DNA from: Carettochelys insculpta
Lineage: Eukaryota > Chordata > Testudines > Carettochelyidae
Direction: 5' to 3'
Assembly: GCF_033958435.1 (NCBI RefSeq)
Contig: NC_134167.1
Location: 7,956,001-8,020,000 of the forward strand
Length of the DNA stretch: 64,000 nt
Position numbers and translations under genes: made by a program. A model generated the notes under the pieces. The model did no database searches. It saw only the letters and a list, made by a program, of their open reading frames with translations, and had not been told where the DNA came from. Below are positions 15,137-44,688 of the stretch, piece after piece (the stretch's first letter is position 1; the number at the start of each line of letters is the position of its first letter).

Positions 15137-15593
15137 CCTCCCCTCTGCAGGGCCACGCAGCTCAGGATGTTTCAGTCATGGGAGGCCCATTCCTGGTGGC
15201 AGCCACGGCCTAGGCTGGGCTAGCCTGAGAGAGAAGCTGAACCAGACCAGCACGTGGCCAAGCCCTGGCTAGCAGTGCCCTCTCTGCACGGCTCGCCAGC
15301 ACCCCTACTGACCTGGCCGCACCGCCTCACAGAGCGGGCAGCGCCTCTGCGGGCACTAACTCACCAAAGCCAGGCAGCACCCAGCTCCGCCTGTGCTAGG
15401 GAAAGCCCGTGCACAAGAGCACATCTCCAGATGCTGGGCTACTCCCCCCTGCCCCGGCAACAGATGAAAGCAGCGCGCCTTTGTTGTGGGGACCAGGCGG
15501 TGGCACCCTGCGCGTGGTTGGTAACGGCGCACTTGGAAGTTAAATGTGTTCCCACCGCTGCACACAACCCCACACAGACTTCAACGTGCCGGC

Positions 15594-15720
15594 CAGGGTT
15601 CCCCCTCCTTTCTTCTGTCCGTGGGTGGAATAAGTTTTGTTACGCGCACGGAAGCATGTGCAGATGTTCGCCAAACAACAGCCGCCCAGGCGGCCGGCTG
15701 CGGGCACTCCAGGCTGCTGC
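15594..15720 (-). mobile_element. hAT-type miniature element, copy 1 (partial)
   Basis: It begins CAGGGTTCCCCCTC and contains GTGGGTGGAATAAGTTTTGT, as in the other copies. Its far end is not clear. Confidence 0.6.
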
Positions 15721-16022
15721 CAGCCACCGACATTACCCAGCCACCTCCTGTCCCCAGGCTACAGTACAGGCAAGAGGGGGTTAAGCCCTAAAGCTGCATT
15801 GTGCACCAGGGAACGCGGCTGCAGGAGCTCCAGCCAACCTGGCCAGGGAGGCGGCTCAGCGTGGGAGGCTACCTATGGGATGGAGCAGCCCCTCACTTCC
15901 TAGGGCTAGGACCCAGGGTGGGGTGCGTGAGTGAGTGAAGAGGATGTTAAACCTCTGCCTGGGGGGGGCTGCTGTGTCGCCTACAGGCTCAGGGTGTGAA
16001 CAGACAGGAAATCGCCCTGCTC

Positions 16023-16204
16023 CTGGGTTCGCTGTAATTTTTGCCATCCGTGGGTGAATAAATTTTATGAGCATCGAGGCACGTGCGGAGGTGCACCACC
16101 AGTAGAAACACAGGCTGCCGGCTGTGGGCGCTCTGCTAATCAGCTGGGCAGCCCCTGAATCTCTCCCGGGCAGCCGCCCCAGCGCTCAGCTTTCAGCGAA
16201 TGCT
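16023..16204 (-). mobile_element. hAT-type miniature element, copy 2
   Basis: It has the family core (CCGTGGGTGAATAAATTTTA, AGAAACACAGGCTGCCGGCT, CAGCTGGGCAGC) and ends in a diverged copy of the terminal repeat. Confidence 0.7.
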
Positions 16205-17471
16205 GCTCCCCTCCCCTCCCACACCAGAGCCACAGTGCTGATCCCGTGCAAGATTTTGGCATGTGCAGGGCTTGGCTCCTCCTGGCATGTACCCCCGGCC
16301 AGAGGGTCTTGGGTCTTCTTGGGGTGCTGCCCCAGCCAGAGGCACTTGAGCCTGTGGGTCAAGTTGTTGGTGAGCTGAGTGCTCCAGCCTTGTTCTCAGC
16401 TCCGTGCTGGGAGCAGGATCCACCCAGGGGGCGGGGAGGGGGTATGAAGGACAGCAGGGCTGACGGGGTGAAGAAGCACAGCGTGGAGCAGACAGGGAGA
16501 GGGGGAGCACAGAACAGGCTGATCAGGCCAGGCCAGAAGTGACACGGAACCAGCCTGTCTCCACCGCTGGCAGGGGGACATTGGGACTGCAAGCTGGCAC
16601 ACAGCGAGGGTTGCACTGATGGACCAGCAGGAGGAGTAGGCGGCCCCAGGTGCTACACCTTCACCCCACCACCAGCCTTCCACGCCCCCTCCACCATCAG
16701 CGACAGGCAGCAGCAGGACCTGCCAGTACTGATGGAGGGACGGGGGCAGGGACAGAAAAGGTTGGGATAAAGCCAGGACTGTCCCTTTAAACACAGACAT
16801 CTGGCCCCCGACCCTGGGTGAATCCTCCCTGAGCCCCAGGGCAGAGAGGGAGCACTGCTTCCCTGGAATTGAGCCGAGCCCCTTGGGGGCTGAGCAAGAC
16901 GGCTGCTGGAGAAGGGGGGAAGCCTGGAAGGTGGGCTGCCAAGTGCTGCAACTCCGACCCTGGCCCCCTGGAGCAGAGCAGGCCCTCACCTGCTTGGCTC
17001 ACGCGTGAGGAGGGGGAGGGCCCGCCAGCCCGGCCTGAGCCCACCTGCGCACACAGCCAACGGTTCCCTGGCTCCTTTGGTTTCCAGAGCAACAGGCAGG
17101 GAGGCGATTTTCCCTGTTCTCACCGTCTGCAGGGAGCCCACCAGCAGCTGGACCTTGGAGAGGCAGGCGAGGGAGCAGGGCTGGCTGGGCGGAAGGTGCT
17201 CATGGCTGGCAGCACAAGAGGCTCAGTTGCTGCACCACGGAGGGTCAGGTAGGTGCCAGCGCTGGGGGATGCGGCTGGTTCCCTGCGGACGGACATGCAG
17301 GCTGGCTGGCTGTGCAGATGAGGGATGCCTGGCTGATCTCCTCGCCGAGGTGGCTGGTTTGCTTTCAGCACGGCAAGGCGGGGATGCACACGAGCCCCTG
17401 GTGCCCAGAGCGCAAGGCCCAGAGAGGACTGGCTGGAACAGACTAGTTCCCGTATCCCAGCCGGCTGTAGC

Positions 17472-17658
17472 CAATGCTCCTCCTAAATTTTTCCGTCCAC
17501 ATACGGAATAAATTTTGTCATCTGCACTGAGGCACGTAAGGATGTACACCACCAACAGAAACACAGGCTGCCGGCAGTGTGCGCTCTGTTCATCAGCTGG
17601 GCAGCATTTAACTCTCTCCTGGGCAGCTGCCCCAGGTATCAGCATACAAGGAACCGTG
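17472..17658 (-). mobile_element. hAT-type miniature element, copy 3
   Basis: Start CAATGCTCCTCCTAAATTTT, core AGAAACACAGGCTGCCGGCA, end GGAACCGTG. It is clearly the same family as copies 2 and 8. Confidence 0.75.
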
Positions 17659-17940
17659 GCAGCCTCCAGCACTGCTTTGCTTGGAGAAACTAAGCTTTGT
17701 GAGGCCAGGAAGCTCTTCACTCTGTCACTGCCCCCAGTGGCAGGGTGGTGCCAGCCTGGTCACCTCTGCGTGCTCCTGCATGTTATTTGCCTTCTCTCCC
17801 GCCGCTGGGAGCAGCAGTTCAACAGGCGGGAGAGCGGGGGGCAAGAAAAGGCTGGCCCCTTTCAGCTCAGCTGGTTCGGAGAGCCAAGGGGAGCGGAGAC
17901 TAGTCACTGAGAGCCCACAGCTGCCGCACTCTCTTTGCAG

Positions 17941-18025
17941 GTGCCTGGAGTTCCCGGCCCATGAGCCCACGCTGCCAGCCAGACGGTGCTGAGCGCAGGC
18001 TCCCCCAGGGAGGGCCTGGGTTACC
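17941..18025 (+). promoter_or_regulatory. 5' leader with upstream ORF ending on the main start
   Basis: A good 3' splice site (pyrimidine tract then ttgcag at 17935-17940) suggests an exon begins at 17941. An upstream ATG at 17961 opens a 22-codon frame. Its TGA (18027-18029) overlaps the main ATG (18026-18028) as ATGA, an arrangement that allows translational coupling or reinitiation. The leader is predicted, not shown. Confidence 0.4.
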
Positions 18026-18316
18026 ATGAGTCACACAGCAGAGACGAGGAGTGGGCCCCAGCTCACCAAGAACATGACTTGGTCTCCTTTGGGCCCGGAG
18101 CCATCCCCATGGGAGTCCCACACCATCGTGGTGGTGGCCATCTTCTGCTGTGTGTGCCTGCTGCACTTAATGGCCTTCCTGTACACCATCTGCTTCCAGC
18201 TCCGGGGGCACTCCAGGCCAGGCCCCCGCCTGGCCAGCCCCGCTGCCTATGAGGAGAATGAGATTGCCACCTTCCAGCCGTCGTCCTCCACTGCCACCGC
18301 ACCAGCCAGGGCCTGA
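18026..18316 (+). CDS. Unrecognised single-pass membrane microprotein, 96 aa
   Basis: I do not recognise this protein. The frame starts MSHTAETRSG in a good Kozak context (ACC before ATG). It has an N-glycosylation sequon NMT at residues 16-18 and one hydrophobic segment at about 33-57 (TIVVVAIFCCVCLLHLMAFL and on). A basic stretch follows (RGHSRPGPR), then the tail AYEENEIATFQPSSS. The charges predict N-outside, C-inside. There is no cleavable signal peptide before the membrane segment. A splice acceptor sits 85 bases upstream, so the coding part is probably one exon. It lies between STAR and the GRK gene. The transmembrane and flanking charge pattern argues for a real protein; the Ser/Ala/Thr-rich end and GC-rich setting argue for caution. 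Confidence 0.5.
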   Translation: MSHTAETRSGPQLTKNMTWSPLGPEPSPWESHTIVVVAIFCCVCLLHLMAFLYTICFQLRGHSRPGPRLASPAAYEENEIATFQPSSSTATAPARA

Positions 18317-19447
18317 GCAGAGGGCAGTATGAGCAGCTCCTAGCTCCGCCTTAAAGCAGCAAGCTGGGGAAGTGATGGTGCCTCTCAGTCTGGAACTACA
18401 GGCGGCCTCAGTCAGGGAAGCTGCTGCTTTGAGTGGAGCCAAGCCAGTTTGCACGGGCTGGGAACCTGGCCCAGAGGGTTCACCAGCTGCAGCACCTGCT
18501 TTCAGGGCCTGGCTGGACTGAGCTCTGGCCATCGGGGACAGCCTGACTGACCCTCCTGCAGCCAGGCCCAGGCTGTCTGCAACTGTGCCAGACAGAAGGG
18601 TTAAATCCCTGCTTGTAGCAGCCTGCCCTGTCTTTGCTAGGGGCCTGGAGCACCTCCGCTCCACCAGGCGTGGACACCACTGGCAGCCAGGGGCAGGCCC
18701 CAAGGGAGCTCCTCTTCTCAGCATGTTACAAAGGGCCAACCTCATTCACCAGTCCCAGTCGGCAGCCCGTGCCACCTGCCGTTCCCGGGCCTGGGAACTG
18801 CTGGGAGCCCCAGCTCACCCTGCAGACAGCATGGGGCAAAATCCAAGGGGAAAGCCACCCTGAGGCTCTGGCAGAAGCAGCGCTGCTTAGCCTCTGGCCA
18901 GCGAAGGGCCCTTGCTGTGGCGCTAGAGCCGGGCCTTTTCCCTGCAGTGCCCCAGCACCCAACGCTCCCCTGCTTGAACACAGCATGGGGGGTGAGCAGG
19001 ACGAGGCACCAGAGACACAGGAGCAGCTCCCAGCTCGACCGCCCGCTGCCTCGGTTAGTCTCCAGGCCCCTCCACACAAGTGTATGGGGATAAGCACCCT
19101 CCCTTGGTCTGTCTTGGCTCAGACTGAGCTCTACTGCACAGGGACCGACCCTCGCTGTGAACAGCGCCAAGGGGCTTCCAGTGCCACCAAAATGCGGGTT
19201 CAGCCTCCCAGACAAACCCTGCAGACGCAGGCAGGGCGTTCAGTCCCAGTCACTGCAGCGCGCCTTACCTGGTTCTCCAGGAGCTGGGGACTGAGTCTTC
19301 TCTCGCACAAGCAGCTCTGGCTTCCCCCAGGCAAAGGCCAGAGAAAGAGCCCCTTCTCTCTGCACCAAGGCCTCATTGGGAGCACCTGTGGGAGGAGGCT
19401 GGGGCTGATTGAAGGCAGAAGCTTGCAGGTGTGCGAGGGGCCTTGGC

Positions 19448-19540
19448 AGACAGTGTGAAACTTGGCCCACGAAAGCTTGTGCTCCAAAATAGCTGTTAGT
19501 CTATAAGGTGCCACAGGACTTCTTGTTCTTCTAGTGTGAA
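19448..19540 (+). repeat. CR1/SINE-type repeat tail
   Basis: CCCACGAAAGCTTGTGCTCC followed by GTTAGTCTATAAGGTGCCAC and CTTCTTGTTCTT is the common reptile repeat tail, related to the one at 8868. Confidence 0.65.
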
Positions 19541-19581
19541 ACCTGTGTCAGGCTAGGATACAGGGAGGCCCGCGGGCATCT

Positions 19582-19700
19582 CTAACTGCCCAACAGGTGG
19601 ACTCAAACCTGGGGCCTCCACAGTCTGAGCTGAAATCTGCTGGCTCTCAGTGGCGGCTGGAGAGCAGCCTGTCTCTCTCTGAGAAGTGGTCTGGGTGCCA
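19582..19700 (-). repeat. tRNA-like SINE, copy 1
   Basis: About 120 bases align with 46838-46955. On the minus strand both contain a T-arm-like box (here AGGTTTGAGTCCACCTG). This suggests a tRNA-derived SINE; I cannot fold a full tRNA. Confidence 0.45.
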
Positions 19701-20446
19701 CTCCATGGGGCAGCGACCCACACCTAGATGTGTGGGTTACAACTCCTATGCCCATGCCCCAGGCCTCAAGAGGCTCTGGTACTGCCCTTGGATTTCCTGC
19801 CCCATTCAGGTGCTGTCCCAGGGAGAGCCTGGAGGGAGCACACAGCTCCCAGGGGAGGGACACCAAGGACACAAGGCGGGGGCTGCAGTGCAGCTGGGAA
19901 CCAGCTAGGGAAGGGTGGAGAGGCTAGAATCCAGCTCCCCTCCCCACCACCCAGCCTGCCACTGCCAGAAGCAACCCTGCTGCCCAGCCAGCACCATGTC
20001 TGCCAGCTCCCACGGTGGGTGGGAACACACCGCAGGGCGCAGGGCAAGCAGTGACAAGAACTCTGGGGCAACAGGTGTGACCCAGCCACCCCACAGTGGG
20101 CCTTGCTCCCCGGGGCTCCTGCAGCCCCTGTGGGACGTGCAGCAGGGGGCCACTGGCCCTGCTGTCCCATCCTGTACCTGGCGACTACTGAGGGGACTTG
20201 TCTCCAGCATAGGCGGCGTGAGGGCCTGGAGGGAAGTAGCCCAGGATGAGGAGTGCTGCAGAGGGCGGTGGCAGGCTGTCAAGCTACCCTCCCTGCCAAG
20301 GTAGGGGGTGGAAAGCCCAGGGCAGACAGGCCCGGTGCCTCGTTTCCTGCAGAGCCAGCTATGCTAGAGCTATTGGCATGCAGGCCCCGTGCATTGCAGC
20401 TGCCCCTGTGCAAGGACAACAGGGCACATCTGTTCACTAGAATCCT

Positions 20447-20845
20447 TGTGATGAAGTGGGGGATACCTGTGTGTGTGTGAGTGGCTCACAGAGGGTGTGG
20501 GGCTCCTGCTGAGGGTAACCTTGACGACCAGGTAACACCTTTGTACTGCAGACAAAGGAGGAGGTGGAGCCTGAGGGGTTTGAATTGGAACTGGGAGTTG
20601 GAAGCGGTTAGTCTGGGCTGAGGGAGAGAAAGACAAAGGAGGGGGCAAGGCCCCAGCTCTGGGGGCCCCTTGGGGCCTCCTCTCCCCAACATGGATTGGA
20701 CTGGCTGTCTCTGCCTGCTGCACTGACTCCTCTGTACGATGCTGTGTCCTGTCGGCTAATAAACCCGCTGTTCTCCTGCTAAGTGAGAGACTCTCCTGCC
20801 TACGGCCGGGGTGCAGAGCTTGGGGGACCCCAGAACCCCATCACA
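20447..20845 (+). repeat. Solo LTR with perfect 5-bp target duplication
   Basis: It starts TGTGATGAAGTGGGGG and ends CATCACA. ATCCT lies immediately before (20442-20446) and after (20846-20850). It contains the family blocks ATGGATTGGACTGGCTG and the poly(A) signal AATAAA near 20758. It is 399 bp, shorter than the 509-bp copies. No retroviral genes are attached. Confidence 0.85.
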
Positions 20846-20850
20846 ATCCT

Positions 20851-21839
20851 TCTCTACCCTGCCCCATTCCCGCCGCAGCTCTCCTGGTTGCAAGGCCGTA
20901 GCCACAGAACCCTGGAGCTGGACCCCCAGAGGGGCTAAGCTGGTCGGGCACATGATCCCACAACGCACGCTGAGCTGAAAACGTGACCCTGAATGCACAG
21001 CTTGCCCCTGGGGCCACCTCGTGGCTGAGGGAGCTCCCTGCAAGGGTTTCAAACACTGGTTTCACCTTGCTCAAGGGATACAGGGGATGCACTCAGCAAG
21101 TGCGTAATGGACAAAGGGGCTCATGGCTGACCGTACGCGGGGGGAGCGGGAGGAAGGACGTCAGATGAGTCCTACCTAAGCAGGGACTACATCCCCCTTG
21201 CACCAGTGATGGGCCACTAGGGCACACTGGGGCCCGGCAGCGAACCACCAGCCTCTGCTTCCCGAGCAGCAGCCAGGGCTTAGCGCACAGCCCCGCTTCG
21301 GTCGTTTTGTTCCCCTTAAGGAATAGTTCTGCTCTGTACCTCAGTTTCCCCATCCCTGGCTACGAGATAGCAACAGCAGCACCAACATCCGTTCAAGGCC
21401 TTGGCACCCAGGGGTGAGAGCTAAGGAACATTAGTGCGGCAGGAAGATGGCCCTTGCAAAGGGAGCTCTTGCCTCCTGGGAGAGCCTTATGTATGGATGT
21501 GAACTCAGGGATAGGCTGATGCCTGGTCTCTGCTCCCTGCACAGCCAGTGGGTTAGGGAGGTGCAGCACCCGGGCTGGCCCACCAGCCCCATGGAGCCCA
21601 AAAAGAGTCCAGCTGCCTGGCTCTGCTTGCAGGACCCGGTCCCTTCTTTGCAATTCCTATTGTATGGCTCTGCCAACCCTGTGTGGCTTAGAAGTGAACA
21701 GACAGCCTCCCCTCCACATGCAGAGTTTATGCCTAGGGGAAAGTGTATTTTGTTCCTTGTGGGGGCAGGAAAACCAAAAATGCTTGCAGCGCCCACAGCT
21801 GCAAAAAGGGCACAATCCAAAACAAAAATGACCATGCAC
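20851..21839. other. Non-coding stretch
   Basis: I see no exon, RNA gene or recognisable repeat between the LTR and the AT-rich island. Confidence 0.3.
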
Positions 21840-22760
21840 GAAATTCAGTGGTTTACGAAATGTGGGAGAGAGAGAGAGAGAAACACCTATAATATAGTCT
21901 TGTAATTAAGTTACAAATTAGAACGTTGTAAAAGCTTACTACAAAAATACAGGTGTGTAAGAGGGGCTCTCCTTGACCAGGATAAAGTGACAGCCTCTTC
22001 TTCCTCTGCGAGGTTGCATTTGTTTTGTTTTAAATCCCCCCTAAAAATATCCCTGAAACACAGATGTGTACAAGTCACCACGTGGCTTGGTTTGCTGCTT
22101 TCAGCTTTAAAATGTACATCCTGGCACTTGCTATACAAATATTTACAAATGTTTACAAATATACAAAAAAAAAAACCAAACCAAAAGACACCAGAACCGT
22201 GATTTTACAGTGTTAAAAAAACAAACAAACAAACAGACAAACCCAAAACCTGGATGCGGAGAGAAAGGGAAATACAAAAATACAGGCGTCTTTGGGCAGG
22301 GGGTGAGGGTGGGGATTCAGTCTTGTTTGGAATCCTGACCACTCGTGAAAGCATCCATGTGGCACACAGTCCATCCCTGGGGCAACATCCATGGGCCATG
22401 GAGCAATTTTTAAGCAAAAGGCAGGTCTTTGCTTAACACACAACTCTGCCCTTTTCAATGGCATCCAAAGCCAGTTTCCTCTCTGAGATGGAGCAGGCTA
22501 TGATCAAGTTCAAGTAACTTTCCCTGTCCTGCGCACACGTTCCCCATACAGAATTTTTGCACATTGCTCAAAAAACCCAAGCGGGGATTATTTCTGAGCT
22601 GCTGCTCTTGCTCCAGGGATAAGAGAGAAAGCATCTGAAATGACCTTTCCCATTCAGAGCCATCGGCTTGTATTTTTCAGCGGGATGCTCATATCCACAT
22701 AGGCCCAAGACTGACTGACTGCTACATGAAGCATTTCACAGAACATCTCAAAGCATTTGG
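21840..22760 (-). other. AT-rich island, candidate distal 3'UTR of the GRK gene
   Basis: This block is much richer in A and T than its GC-rich surroundings. It has repeated TTTGTAAATATTTGTA-type motifs on the minus strand, an A-rich run at 22160-22240 and a short GA repeat near 21868. Minus-strand genes often end in such DNA. It lies 3.3-4.3 kb past the GRK stop. No canonical minus-strand AATAAA was found, so the assignment is tentative. Confidence 0.3.
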
Positions 22761-25700
22761 ATCAACTTGAAAGTGCCAGTGGAGAGCACCAGGTCTGCTT
22801 TTACATCTCCCTCAGCTGCATTTGCAACTCACACGCTGCAGCCTGCAGAAGCAGGTAGTGAAACTGGCCAACACCAACCCGCCTGATTTCTCCCTCCAAG
22901 CAGAGGGAAACGCACAACGGAAACGAGCACCAATAACTCACCAGCACCGTCTGTTTTGGTGACTCTTGGAACCAAGGATACAGGGCTCAGGGTTTCTAAA
23001 TTTAGGTTGAGGCTGCCCAGCAGTCCAGGGGGTTTAGAAACCTCCGACATGTTTGGGCTTCCAGCTTGTTGAGACTAGGGCAAAGCGAGGTCTGTGCCCA
23101 GCAGTGCCAACAGCTGCCACAGACCCAGGGCAAGATGGGAGGGGGGCCCAGCTGTATGCCCTGGAAGAGGCAGGCCAAGGGCAGTCTGCTCTCAGTGGTG
23201 CCCAGACCACACCACAGCACCCCCACTCCTCGCCTGCCAGAGCAGCTGCTGTGGCACTTCAAAGGGGCCTGGAGCTCTGGCCACCCCGCGCCGGGTCTGT
23301 TTGAAACACTAGGCCCGGGGACAACTGCCTACGCTGGTCCAGCCAAGCCAACAGCAGGGCCAGACTCATCCAGAGAGTGAATCCAGACCCTCACCGCTCC
23401 CTTGGAATAGCCTCTCCCGTCCCCCATCAGCCGACCGTTCACCAGCACTGGCTCGTCCCTACTTTACAACCCAGCCTGACCCCCACCAGGGACCAGAGCC
23501 GCAGCCCCACTGCCCCAGCCCAGCTGCACTGCACTGCCGCTGCCACTGACAGGAGCTCAGCTCCCATTTCCACCAGTGCAAACTGGACTGAAGAGGGGAA
23601 GACTCCCCCTGCCCAGCTACCAAGCAAACCCCTCGCCCTGCTGTGCTCCCGCAGAGTCCTGGCGGCCGACTCCCCACAAGAGATGTGCCTCTGCTGGAAG
23701 GCCATGGAACGTGGGACCTGCCATTGCCCCACGTGCGAGGCTCATCCTGCAGCAGCGCGAGGGGAGGGGAGAAGGCGGTCAGATGCCAGTCAAACAGCTG
23801 ATCTTCAAGGCAGGTGGCTGTGGTCAGAGCTGGGGCCAGCTGAGCAGCCAGACCCACTGCTCCAGGGACGAGGGGGAGTTCTAGTGGGACTGCACAGCAC
23901 AGCACAGCCTGCCTTTAACTCAGCGCCCCACCCTTGGGACAGGAATCTCTTCGGCCAGATCGTCCCTGGGAACGTCTTCTCTGGGCCCCGAAGAGCCACA
24001 CAGCCAGGCAAAACGCCCAGCTCCCTTGGCGGCCAACGGCTGGCCCGGAAGAGCTGGGTTACGTGCCCCATCAGAGCCCTGGTTCCCCCCTGCTGTCCAG
24101 CTCCCGAGGGAGCAGCAGGCAGGCAGAAGAGAAGGGGGCTGTGTGCTGGACTTGGGATTGGGGCAAAGCCCCAAAGCACAAGGAGTCGGCCACTCTCCAC
24201 CGGGTGCAGCCCGAGATTTGGCTCCTGGACAACACAGCCTCACAGGCCAACCTCCAGAGAGCAGCCTCGGCAGAGCACCCCAGGGCTACAGGGGAGGAGG
24301 GAATTGTTTCAGGGAAAGAGGAGCTGAAGGTGTTTCCCCTGGAGCTGCTCACGCTGTCAGGCAGGGCCAGGGGCTCCCTTCCCTAACCAGCCCTAGTGGG
24401 TGGGGATACCAGGCCCTGAGACAAGATTGTCTCCTTTGACCTCAGCCGGGGCTGCATTAAGAGCTCTGAGCAAACACTCGCTGGGCGCTTGGGAGCTGGC
24501 GCTTAAGAAACTCTGTGCCCTGCTCAGAGCCCGAGGCTCTTCCAGCGGGGGCGGTTCTGGCTTTAGCACCAAATAGGTTCAGAACAGACATTCCCAGGAC
24601 CAGGCCAGCAGAGACCCTAAAGGCAAAAACACGGCCCAGGCTGGCCCTGGGGCTGGACTCCCTGCCCCCTGCCAGGCACCTCCCCTCACACCGGCAAGTG
24701 CTAGAAAACAGGTTCCCGCCAGCTGCCTCCCTACCCAGCAGTGGCACTCAGGTCCTGCCTGAGACCATCGGCCCCAGAGCCCAGCGCCAGCCTGCCCAGC
24801 CTGCTGCTGAGATGACAATTCCCTCAAGGTCACTCCAAGGTGAAGGGCAGCTCATTTCACGCCCCAGTCCAGGGCCCAGGCCACAAGCCCTTGCCGTAGG
24901 CTGCTAGGCTGCACCGTTCTGCGGGCAGGAGCCAAAGAGGCACCGGTTCCTCAGGACACTGGCTTCGAGCAGGAGAGCTCGGCTGCAGGGAGTCAGAGGT
25001 GCTGCGTTTGGAGAATGGGGGTGTTTGGTCATTGGCCTTTCACCAGTTCCCTGCAACAAGGGGGCATGGGTACAACGGACTGATGGCCTTAGTGACCCCA
25101 AAGCCCCGGCCCACTCAAACGGAGCCTTACCGCTACCCCAGCCTGGCCCCTTTCTGCGCTCTGCTGGTGCCTCTCAATCCCAACCCACAGCCCTCCACTA
25201 TTCCAGCTCTGAGACCTCCCAGCCCAGCACTCTGTGGCAGCCTTCACTCCCAACTCACAGCCCCCACCTAGGTCCACTCTGCTTCCCCCAATCCCACCCC
25301 ACAGCCCCCAAGGGGAGCAGCAGGGCAGAGAGCTGAATCACACGCGTGCCACTGTCGGGGCAGACGTTTTTACCCGTTAGCAAACCCCACCCCGGCTTCT
25401 GCCAGCTTGGGCCCCCCGGGCAGGAGAGACCTGACAGGCACAGGAAGGAGCAGAGCACCTACAATACATACTGCACACCTGCCCCTGGTTTCTGCAGCCA
25501 GCCGGCTGGGCCCAGCCCCTAGTCGGCCAGAGCAGCCAGGGGCTCCCACCGGGGCCGAGAGCCCCACCACGCCGCTCTCCCAAACCCCTCCAGAGACAGC
25601 AGCAAGGAGTGTCCCGCTCGCCAACAGATGCCCACAGCACCTTCCCTGCAGGGCACAGGGGAGAGCGGGAGCAGCTGAGAGAGGCCACCCAGCGAGGACG

Positions 25701-26084
25701 GAACGGCGACTTCCCCTCAGTGTCATGCACAAGCACAGCGCTCCAGGCTCCCTGGCACAGTCTGTTTGGCACCAAGCTGTGTCAGGGCCCTGCCAGTGCA
25801 AAGGGGCCTCCGTGGTTTGCCCAGCGCTGGTGGCCGGGGGATGGGATGAGGTAAAGCTGGAACATCTGGCTTGTAGTCCTGGGTGGGGCTGCATCTTCCC
25901 ACCCGTCCTCCACAAGCGACACAGCCCAGCAGGGCAGGGCACCTGTGCAGCCCCCTCCACCCAGCTGTAGCTCCAACAGCCTCAGCATCACTTCCCGGCG
26001 GCCCTGAGATGGCAAGGAGGGCAGCTCCACGCCTGCCCGCCGTGGCTCTAATGGAGCAGGGTCTCCACGGTAGCAGCAGGGGGG
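22761..26084. other. GC-rich stretch downstream of the GRK stop
   Basis: It could be GRK 3'UTR or intergenic DNA. Long frames on both strands (such as 316 codons at 23377) have no recognisable domain. Confidence 0.3.
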
Positions 26085-26149
26085 TCAGGAAGGCGCCTGC
26101 GCCACAGCCCAGCCTAGGCAGGTGGAGTTGGGTGTTGGAGGATGCGAGT

Positions 26150-43968
<17,819 letters not shown>

Positions 43969-44513
43969 TCACTCTCCAGCTGAGGGACTCAAGGCAGTCT
44001 TAAGCCACCCTCCCAACCCCCTGGAGAGGTGGGGTGAACATTCCTCCCCAGTGGAGAAACTGAGCTGCAGAGAGAGGAGGTGACCTGGCCCTGGCCCCAG
44101 CATCAGAGGGGGAATGAATGCAGATGATGGCCATTCTCAGCAGCCCCTAGCTCCAGGACTCTCCCCCTCTCCCAAATAACAAGCCGTCCTGTAGCGCCTC
44201 AGGCCCTGCTGGTTATGTGCCGAGTTACGGACTCCCTACCAGTTAGATCTGGGGTTTCCCTCCCTGCTCACTTCCACCCACCCCTGCATCAGAATATGGG
44301 GACCAGGACCAGCTGTGCTCCTGGTGGGCACTCACAGGGCATGGCCCCTTTTCACTCAGCAGACCCGAAGGGAAAGAAAGAGACTCCCCCGACTTCCACA
44401 TGGTGTCAGAGCTGGAGAGATGCTCCCTGGTCCCCAGCACAGAGAGGGTCTGACAGGCTCACAAGGAGCATCTCCCACGGGGGCCACCACAGCCCCCTGC
44501 CTGTCCCTGGGAG

Positions 44514-44688
44514 CAGTGATCCCTGGGAGCTGAGTGCTTGGGCAACTGCCCAGAACAGATTCAGGTGCCGCCCAGCTGATTGGCAGAGTGACCAGAGCCA
44601 GCAGCACAGGGTGGTTCACATCTGCACATGCCTCAGAGCACATAAAAATTATTCCCCCCATGGATGGAGAAAATTTGCGGGACCCCTG
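44514..44688 (+). mobile_element. hAT-type miniature element, copy 6, with 8-bp target duplication
   Basis: CCTGGGAG lies directly before (44506-44513) and after (44689-44696) the element. It starts CAGTGATCCCTGGGAGCTGA and ends GGGACCCCTG. The 8-bp duplication identifies the family as hAT. Confidence 0.85.

Larger units (their letters stand above)
15137..17940. other. Non-coding stretch with hAT-type miniature elements
   Basis: Three copies of the same miniature element lie here (15594, 16023, 17472). No exon can be supported. An AG...GT bounded block at about 17132-17246 could be a 5' non-coding exon of the small gene at 18026, but this is speculative. Confidence 0.4.
18317..20446. other. 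Non-coding GC-rich stretch
   Basis: It holds a CR1/SINE-type tail (19448) and a tRNA-like SINE (19582). The open frames, including a 274-codon one at 18634, show no domain or codon pattern. No plus-strand AATAAA is seen before the LTR at 20447. Confidence 0.4.

Noticed and set aside
18634..19458. 274-codon plus-strand open frame
   Set aside because: It runs into a repeat tail at 19448, lacks any domain, and overlaps equally long minus-strand frames.
23377..24327. 316-codon plus-strand open frame
   Set aside because: Proline/alanine/serine-rich chance frame in GC-rich DNA with overlapping long frames on both strands and no known motif.
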